Assembly (NCBI RefSeq): GCF_013131805.1
Contig: NZ_JABJRC010000009.1
Location: 368,917 to 432,916 of the forward strand
DNA length: 64,000 bases
Source of the DNA: Kribbella sandramycini
GTDB lineage: Bacteria > Actinomycetota > Actinomycetes > Propionibacteriales > Kribbellaceae
Reading direction: 5' to 3'
Part shown: positions 58,830 through 64,000 of the stretch, piece by piece
Layout of the letters: each line of letters opens with the position of its first letter
Numbering within the stretch: the first letter of the stretch is position 1
Position numbers and translations under genes: made by a program
The notes under the pieces: model-generated
Seen by the model: only the letters and a program-made list of their open reading frames with translations
Told to the model about the DNA's origin: nothing
Database searches by the model: none

Positions 58830-59461
58830 GCGACCACCGTGATCCGGGCTTTGCGAGCGGCATCGTCCGCGGCGACGGTGACGGCGTACCGCTGCGGATT
58901 GCCCGGACGGTTGCCGTAGACAACCTCGGTGAACGCCAGCGCGGCCGGCTGCAACACCTCACGCAGAGCCGGCGCCGACCGCCCGGCGTCCGCCACGACC
59001 TCGTACGCCGTCCGCCCAGCACGGTCGTCCAGGATCGTCCGCTCGGTCAGCTCGGAGACGCACGCCCGGAACCGGCTGCGGACGGCCGCCGTGTAGTCGC
59101 CCGATGCGGCCTCCTGCTCGGCCAGCGCGCGGTACTCGGCCGCACTGCGCGGTTTCGACGTGTCGAAGACGGACTGCGACTTGCCACTGCGCTCGGTGGT
59201 CCGCAGCACTCCGGCACGCCAGAGCACCACGATGACGATCAGCACGATCAGCGCGAGCAGCAGGAGCGCCCCGACGTGGCTGTTCTGGGAGGCGCCGGTG
59301 ACGCCGTCCAGCAGCTCCGCGATCCACGACAGCACCTTCTGGACGGCGCGCTCGATCAGTGAGCCGCCCGACTCCCGGTACGCCGATTTGGACAGCTCCT
59401 CGGCCGCCTCCCGGGCGGCCTGCTCACGGTCGATGTCGATCGGCGGTTCGGCAAAGATCAC
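58826..59461 (-). CDS. DUF4129 membrane protein
   Basis: 211 residues. One transmembrane helix (about 67-86), preceded by a helical segment and followed by a cytoplasmic domain with RFRACVSELTERTILDDRAGRTAYEVVADAG, the DUF4129 pattern (transglutaminase-associated C-terminal domain). The usual transglutaminase domain is not present. Works with DUF4350/MoxR/DUF58 by context. ATG 59461 overlaps the membrane-protein gene upstream. Confidence 0.82.
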   Translation of the reverse strand: MIFAEPPIDIDREQAAREAAEELSKSAYRESGGSLIERAVQKVLSWIAELLDGVTGASQNSHVGALLLLALIVLIVIVVLWRAGVLRTTERSGKSQSVFDTSKPRSAAEYRALAEQEAASGDYTAAVRSRFRACVSELTERTILDDRAGRTAYEVVADAGRSAPALREVLQPAALAFTEVVYGNRPGNPQRYAVTVAADDAARKARITVVA

Positions 59462-60471
59462 TGACTACCTCCGGAGCGCAGACCGGGCCGCAGCCACAGA
59501 TCCAGGCCCTCGCGCCGTACGCGCAGGTCCAGATAGAGGAGCGCTTGCACCGCGGACATGAAGGCCAGACTGGCGATCAGAGTCAGAACTGTCGCGAGAC
59601 CCGCCGCAGCGGCGACGACAATGCCGATCACGGTCGCACCGGTGCTCTCGCTGGAATCGGCCCAGGAGCCCACCGTGACGACGAGTGTGGTGGCTCCGAA
59701 CTGCAGGGCGTAGCTGACGATGTTCACCACCAGGCCGGCGAAGAGCAGGATGCCGACCACGCGCCAGAACTTGCCCCGGACGAGCTGCCAGGAACGACGC
59801 AGCGCCCCCCAGACGCCGACCCGGACCGGAATGTAGAGGCCGATATCAGGGGCGTACCGGCCTTCCATCAGCACCACAGTGCCTGCCAGCACCAGCCGAA
59901 TGCCGAAGATCAGCACCAACACCGCGCCGAGCAGCATCAGCGCGATCGCAACGCCACCAGCGACCGCACCTGAGACTGCGGACTCCGCACCGGCGCCGAC
60001 ACCGAACACCAACAGGCCCCAGCCGCCGATGAGCACGATGAACGACAAAGACTGCATCAGACCCACAGCGGCCAGTGAAGGCAGCGCACGGCGTACCAGC
60101 CGGAGCAGCTCACGTGCGTCGACCCGCTGCGCCAGCTGACTGCGCACTGCGGCCAGAGCGATGATCCCGGCCAGCATGCTCGACACGACGGTGAAGAGCA
60201 CGAGCTGAACGCCGTACGTGAGCAGCAGCGCCCCACCGGCCTGCTCGAACGGGTCCTCCGCGCCGAAGAAGCCACTGATGCCACCTGGTACGGCGACCTC
60301 GGTCAGCGCGGCCTGCACCGCCACCAGCGAGACTCCGGCCAGCACCGGCAGGCCCAGCATGATGGCCTTGTTGTCGGAGATCGTCCGGGCCGCGTTGTCG
60401 AGCAGGTCCGCGGGCAGCCACGGCCGCAGCGGCTCCGCACCGCTGTCTTCGTGCAGCCTGATATCGCTCAT
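59458..60471 (-). CDS. Multi-pass membrane protein of the MoxR cluster (DUF7847/GPDP-membrane-domain-like)
   Basis: 337 residues with about six transmembrane helices, a helical N-terminus (LRPWLPADLLDNAARTI) and the repeated pattern of G/A-rich helices found in the glycerophosphodiesterase-type membrane domain. ATG 60471 has GGAGGGG about seven bases before it. First gene of the leftward DUF4129-DUF4350-MoxR-DUF58 operon. Its start faces mtrA across about 215 bases. Role unknown. Confidence 0.72.
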   Translation of the reverse strand: MSDIRLHEDSGAEPLRPWLPADLLDNAARTISDNKAIMLGLPVLAGVSLVAVQAALTEVAVPGGISGFFGAEDPFEQAGGALLLTYGVQLVLFTVVSSMLAGIIALAAVRSQLAQRVDARELLRLVRRALPSLAAVGLMQSLSFIVLIGGWGLLVFGVGAGAESAVSGAVAGGVAIALMLLGAVLVLIFGIRLVLAGTVVLMEGRYAPDIGLYIPVRVGVWGALRRSWQLVRGKFWRVVGILLFAGLVVNIVSYALQFGATTLVVTVGSWADSSESTGATVIGIVVAAAAGLATVLTLIASLAFMSAVQALLYLDLRVRREGLDLWLRPGLRSGGSQ

Positions 60472-60686
60472 CCGCGCCCCTCCCCTCCACTGATATCCCA
60501 CCCCGAGTTGTACTGTTCCGCCACCCCGGTTTGTTAAGGCTCCGGGCCGTGCACCATGATCACAGCCCAAACCGGGGGTCATTCGGCGATCCGGCGTGTG
60601 CACTACCCGGGGAATGGGACACTATCCGTAGTGCGCCCGTACGGCAGGCACCGGGCGGACGACGATCGGACGGCAAGGAGCAGCGC

Positions 60687-61385
60687 GTGGCAGATGGTAA
60701 CCGGACGATGCGGGGCCGCATTCTCATCGTCGACGACGACACGGCGTTGTCGGAGATGCTCAGCATCGTGCTGCGCAACGAGGGCTACGACACCTATCTG
60801 TGCGCGACCGGTGACAAAGCGGTACCGGCGTTCCGGGAGTTCAAGCCCGACCTGCTGCTGCTCGACCTGATGCTGCCGGGGATGGACGGGATCGACGTCT
60901 GCCGGGCGATCCGGGCCGAGTCCGGCGTGCCGATCGTGATGCTGACCGCCAAGAGCGACACCGTCGACGTGGTGCTCGGGCTGGAGTCCGGCGCCGACGA
61001 CTACGTCGTGAAGCCGTTCAAGCCCAAGGAGCTGGTGGCGCGGATCCGCGCCCGGCTGCGCCGCATGGACGAGCCCGGTCCGGAGTCGCTGACCATCGGC
61101 GATCTGACCATCGACGTGGCCGGCCACTCGGTGAAGCGGGCCGGCGAGACCATCCAGCTGACGCCGCTGGAGTTCGACCTGCTGGTCTGCCTGGCCTCCA
61201 AGCCCTGGCAGGTCTTCACCCGTGAGGTGCTGCTGGAGCAGGTCTGGGGCTATCGGCACGCCGCCGACACCCGGCTGGTCAACGTGCACGTGCAGCGGCT
61301 GCGGTCCAAGATCGAGAAGGACCCGGAGCACCCGGAGATCGTCGTCACCGTCCGCGGTGTCGGTTACAAGGCGGGTGCGGACTGA
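60687..61385 (+). CDS. mtrA: Two-component response regulator MtrA
   Basis: 232 residues. OmpR/PhoB class: receiver domain 1-125 with acidic pocket VDDD (15-18), phosphoacceptor Asp60 in LLLLDLMLPGMDG and Lys near KPFKPKEL; winged-helix DNA-binding domain about 135-230. MtrA adjusts cell-wall hydrolase and replication genes in actinobacteria. GTG 60687 has AAGGAG six bases upstream. The 215-base gap before it has no other gene. Encoded with its kinase MtrB and lipoprotein LpqB. Confidence 0.93.
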   Translation: MADGNRTMRGRILIVDDDTALSEMLSIVLRNEGYDTYLCATGDKAVPAFREFKPDLLLLDLMLPGMDGIDVCRAIRAESGVPIVMLTAKSDTVDVVLGLESGADDYVVKPFKPKELVARIRARLRRMDEPGPESLTIGDLTIDVAGHSVKRAGETIQLTPLEFDLLVCLASKPWQVFTREVLLEQVWGYRHAADTRLVNVHVQRLRSKIEKDPEHPEIVVTVRGVGYKAGAD

Positions 61386-61498
61386 TCGAGTACGGACGCG
61401 ACCAAGAGTCGCAGGTTGTCGCCGACCCCGTCGTACCGGCCGGGCCGGGGCAGCAGGCCGCCCCCGAGCAGGAGGCGGCCGAGCCGCGCGGCACGGAG

Positions 61499-63163
61499 GT
61501 GGAGCTGACCGCCGCTGCGGTTGACTGGCATGCCTACCCGCAGCCGCTGTGGCGCACGCACCCGAAGTACTGGCCGGACATCTGGCGCCGGTCCATCCAG
61601 GCCCGGATCGTCACCGGGACGCTGCTGATGTCGACCGTCGTCCTGATCCTCGTCGGCTGGGTGATGATGAGCCAGGTGACCGACGGCGTCCTGGAGTCGC
61701 GTCGGGAGAGCGCTCAGGCCGAGGCGGCCGCGCAGCTGGCCTCACTGACCGCCACGATCAACGCAGCTGACCAGACCAAGGTCAACCAGCAGCTGTCCCA
61801 GCTGGTCCTCGGCACCAACCGGCCAGGCCTGTACGACGTTCTGCTCGTGCCGATCGGCAACGCGGGCTCGAATGCGATCCGCTACACCGGCCAGGTCAAC
61901 ACGGACTCGATTCCGCAGGTGCTGGCGTCGTCCGTGAACACCAATGACGCACCGCTGCTGTTCGACACCTACACGCTGATCAACTACCGCGAGGACAAGC
62001 CCAGCGTGCCGGGGCTCGTTATCGGCTCCCAGCTCCGGGTCACGAGCACAGGCGACAAGTACGGCGTCTACTTCCTCTTCCCGCTCACCGCGCAGCAGGA
62101 GACGCTGGACGTCGTTCAGCGCGCGCTCGTCACCGCAGGGCTGCTGCTGGTCGTTCTGCTCGGCGCAGTGGCGTGGCTGGTCACTCGGCAGGTCGTTACG
62201 CCGGTGCGGATGGCTCGCCGGATCGCTGAGCGACTGGCCGCCGGCAAGCTCGAAGAGCGGATGCAGGTCCGCGGTACCGACGACCTCGCCCGGCTCGCAG
62301 TGTCGTTCAACAAGATGGCCAGCAACCTGCAGCGCCAGATCCGGCGGCTGGAGGAGCTGTCCCGGCTGCAGCGCCGGTTCGTCTCCGACGTCTCGCACGA
62401 GCTGCGGACGCCGCTGACCACAGTCCGGATGGCAGCCGACTTGCTGCACGAGAGCCGCGACCAGTTCGATCCGATGAGCCGCCGGTCGGTCGAGCTCCTG
62501 CAGAACGAGCTGAACCGCTTCGAGGAGCTGCTGGCCGACCTGCTGGAGATCAGCAGGTTCGACGCCGGCGCCGCCGCGCTGGACCTCGAGGACGTCGACC
62601 TGCGCGACATCGTCAGCCGTGTACTGGAGAACCACGAGACGCTGATCGAGCGCAAGGGGTGCGAGGTGCAGCTCGACATGCCCGAGCCGTGCCGCGCCCA
62701 GGTCGACGCGCGCCGGATCGAGCGCATCCTGCGCAACCTGGTCGGTAACGCGATCGAGCACAGCGAGGGGATGCCGATCCGGATCAGCACGGCGTACGAC
62801 GACGACGCGGCCGCGGTCGCGGTGCGCGACCACGGGGTCGGGTTCCGCGCCGAGGAGGCCGAGATGGTGTTCAGCCGGTTCTGGCGCGCCGATCCGGCCC
62901 GGGCGCGGACGACCGGCGGGACGGGGCTGGGGTTGTCGATCGCGCTCGAGGACGCCCGGCTGCACGGCGGCCGGCTCGACGCGTGGGGCTCGCCGGGGGA
63001 GGGCGCGTACTTCCGGCTGACGCTGCCGCGTCGGCCCGATGTCGCGCTGACCGGGTCGCCGCTGCCGGCGCGCCCGTCCGACGCGAGCCGGGTCATCACC
63101 GAGAAGTCGCTGGTCGACGTCGGAGCGCCGTACCAGAAGCTGACAGGTGGTGAGGAGCTGTGA
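61499..63163 (+). CDS. mtrB: Sensor histidine kinase MtrB
   Basis: 554 residues from GTG 61499: helix (about 37-57), an extracytoplasmic sensor region, second helix (about 200-220), HAMP, dimerisation with phosphorylated His300 in SDVSHELRTPLTT, and the ATPase lid with GGTGLGLSIA. It phosphorylates MtrA. The start is uncertain: GTG 61499 has GGAGG abutting it, and the frame is open upstream almost to the mtrA stop (61385), including CTG 61382, so the true protein may be up to ~39 residues longer. It overlaps lpqB by GTGA. Confidence 0.9.
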   Translation: MELTAAAVDWHAYPQPLWRTHPKYWPDIWRRSIQARIVTGTLLMSTVVLILVGWVMMSQVTDGVLESRRESAQAEAAAQLASLTATINAADQTKVNQQLSQLVLGTNRPGLYDVLLVPIGNAGSNAIRYTGQVNTDSIPQVLASSVNTNDAPLLFDTYTLINYREDKPSVPGLVIGSQLRVTSTGDKYGVYFLFPLTAQQETLDVVQRALVTAGLLLVVLLGAVAWLVTRQVVTPVRMARRIAERLAAGKLEERMQVRGTDDLARLAVSFNKMASNLQRQIRRLEELSRLQRRFVSDVSHELRTPLTTVRMAADLLHESRDQFDPMSRRSVELLQNELNRFEELLADLLEISRFDAGAAALDLEDVDLRDIVSRVLENHETLIERKGCEVQLDMPEPCRAQVDARRIERILRNLVGNAIEHSEGMPIRISTAYDDDAAAVAVRDHGVGFRAEEAEMVFSRFWRADPARARTTGGTGLGLSIALEDARLHGGRLDAWGSPGEGAYFRLTLPRRPDVALTGSPLPARPSDASRVITEKSLVDVGAPYQKLTGGEEL

Positions 63164-64000
63164 AGCTGAGGCCGCTGGTCGCAGCGCTGGCCGCATGTGT
63201 GCTGCTGCTCACCGGGTGCGCGACTGTGCCGACCAAGGGGCAGCTGCGCAGCGGGAACCGCGAGGGGCTGGCTGACGATCAGGGCGGTGTCGGAGTCGAG
63301 GCCAAGCCGCCGCGCGAGGGCTCTGATCCCACCGCGATCATGGCGGGCTTCCTGGAGGCCATGTCGGACTCCAACCAGTTCGACACCGCCCGGGAGTACA
63401 TGACGCCCGAAGCCGCGGCGAACTGGCAGCCCGAGAAGCAGACCATCGTCTACGAGCAGAGTCCGGACTCGCTGACCCCGAAGCCGGGCGGGTTCCAGCT
63501 GTCCGCGCGACAGATCGCCACCATCGACGACCGGGGCGAGTGGGCGCCGTCCCGCGCCGAGAGCAAGACGAACTTCTTCTTCGGGATCGCCAAGGTGAAC
63601 GGCCAGAACCGGATCACCACCGCGCCGCCCGGGGTGCTGCTGGCCAACAACCAGGCGTCGTTGAAGCTGCTGTCGTTCGACCTGTACTTCTTCGCCCGGG
63701 ACCGGAAGACCCTGGTGCCGGATCCGGTCTACCTGCCGCGGAACCCGTCCAACGGGCAGACGGCGACGCTCCTGGTCCAGGAGCTGTTGAAGGGGCCGAC
63801 GAAGCGGCTGGGCAACGGCGTCGTCTCGATGGCGCCGCCGGGCACCGCCATCCAGGTCTCCGTGCCGGTCGATCACTGGAATGGGAATCTCCGTAACCAA
63901 AAAAGCCCGCGCCCCCGACGGGGAGACACGGGCTGTGCTGTGACTTTCGGTGATGACGCGGGGTGGCGGCGCCGGGTAGCAGGTAGCAGCCGGTTACACC
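63160..64000 (+). CDS. lpqB: LpqB lipoprotein (partial, runs off the window; 3' part doubtful)
   Basis: The visible part is about 280 codons. Signal with lipobox LLTGC puts the lipidated Cys at residue 20; the GerMN-like domain is visible to about residue 240 (DRKTLVPDPVYLP, TATLLVQELLKGPTKRLGNGVV). LpqB normally continues with a second sporulation/germination-like domain and a beta-propeller, about 580 residues in all. From about 63880 the translation (WNGNLRNQKSPRPRRGD...) does not resemble LpqB, though the frame stays open. GTG 63160 overlaps mtrB with GAGGAG just upstream. LpqB modulates MtrB. Confidence 0.82.
   Translation, partial: MKLRPLVAALAACVLLLTGCATVPTKGQLRSGNREGLADDQGGVGVEAKPPREGSDPTAIMAGFLEAMSDSNQFDTAREYMTPEAAANWQPEKQTIVYEQSPDSLTPKPGGFQLSARQIATIDDRGEWAPSRAESKTNFFFGIAKVNGQNRITTAPPGVLLANNQASLKLLSFDLYFFARDRKTLVPDPVYLPRNPSNGQTATLLVQELLKGPTKRLGNGVVSMAPPGTAIQVSVPVDHWNGNLRNQKSPRPRRGDTGCAVTFGDDAGWRRRVAGSSRLH
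63904..63934 (-). terminator. Terminator-like hairpin with T6 on the minus strand
   Basis: Read on the minus strand: AGCCCG (63934-63929), inner CCCC / GGGG pairs, CGGGCT (63909-63904) and then TTTTTTGG. This would end a leftward transcript coming from beyond 64000. It sits inside the open frame of lpqB, which is unexpected. Confidence 0.65.

Noticed and set aside
1..64000. tRNA or rRNA genes, complete insertion sequences, prophage
   Set aside because: None recognised when reading both strands; no transposase or integrase motifs were seen. A covariance search would be needed to exclude small RNAs.

Overview
The window is one piece of a high-GC actinobacterial chromosome. Evidence for this: strong G/C third positions, many GTG starts, a WhiB regulator, coenzyme F420 genes, and the mtrA-mtrB-lpqB module. 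The gene order manC / fbiB-fbiA / whiB2-like / DUF3499 / manB / manA / ahcY / mtrA-mtrB-lpqB is the conserved block known from Mycobacterium and Streptomyces. The combination of families fits a Propionibacteriales organism such as a Kribbella relative. That placement is inference, not a database result.

Layout. 0-9.9 kb: secreted serine protease, spermidine-synthase-like membrane protein, galE, a short-chain dehydrogenase with a TIGR03089 protein, tatA, and a tandem pair of CNNM/CBS membrane proteins. 9.8-18.1 kb: a heme acquisition locus. hmuO-hmuT-hmuU-hmuV runs left. Two LAxTG-anchored surface proteins (one carrying an HtaA heme-binding domain) and a DUF2470 protein run right. Both arms start at an intergenic region with two DtxR/IdeR-type iron boxes. 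18.06-18.87 kb: an 0.8-kb gene-free stretch of palindromic repeats. 18.9-25.3 kb: NAD kinase, manC, DUF3105 protein, F420 genes cofE/fbiB and cofD/fbiA, and a Gln-rich membrane protein. 25.6-40.2 kb: whiB, a large glycosyltransferase-membrane protein, DUF5719, DUF3499, a zincin-like protein without its HExxH, a sugar oxidoreductase/ThuA pair, a manB-trm112-SIS-manA operon, a CDF metal transporter, a MerR regulator and ahcY.

40.3-64 kb: methyltransferase and hypothetical, RDD and SpoIIM-type membrane proteins, DUF1206 protein, a TetR-controlled ABC exporter, an oligopeptide-type ABC importer (SBP, two permeases, two ATPases), an ArsR/SRPBCC-VOC/phosphotransferase operon, then DUF58-MoxR-DUF4350-DUF4129-membrane protein on the minus strand, and mtrA-mtrB-lpqB on the plus strand. 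lpqB runs off the right edge. Its last visible ~110 bases do not look like lpqB and contain a terminator-like hairpin pointing left.

How the genes work together. The heme locus would capture heme at the cell wall (HtaA-domain protein and its smaller partner), pass it to the HmuT lipoprotein, import it through HmuUV, and release iron with HmuO, all derepressed when iron is scarce. manC, manB and manA interconvert fructose-6-P, mannose-6-P, mannose-1-P and GDP-mannose for cell-envelope glycans. cofD and cofE build F420. MtrAB-LpqB couples cell-wall status to division. No tRNA, rRNA, CRISPR array, complete insertion sequence or prophage was seen. Many genes appear leaderless, and neighbouring genes commonly overlap by ATGA/GTGA, indicating translational coupling.
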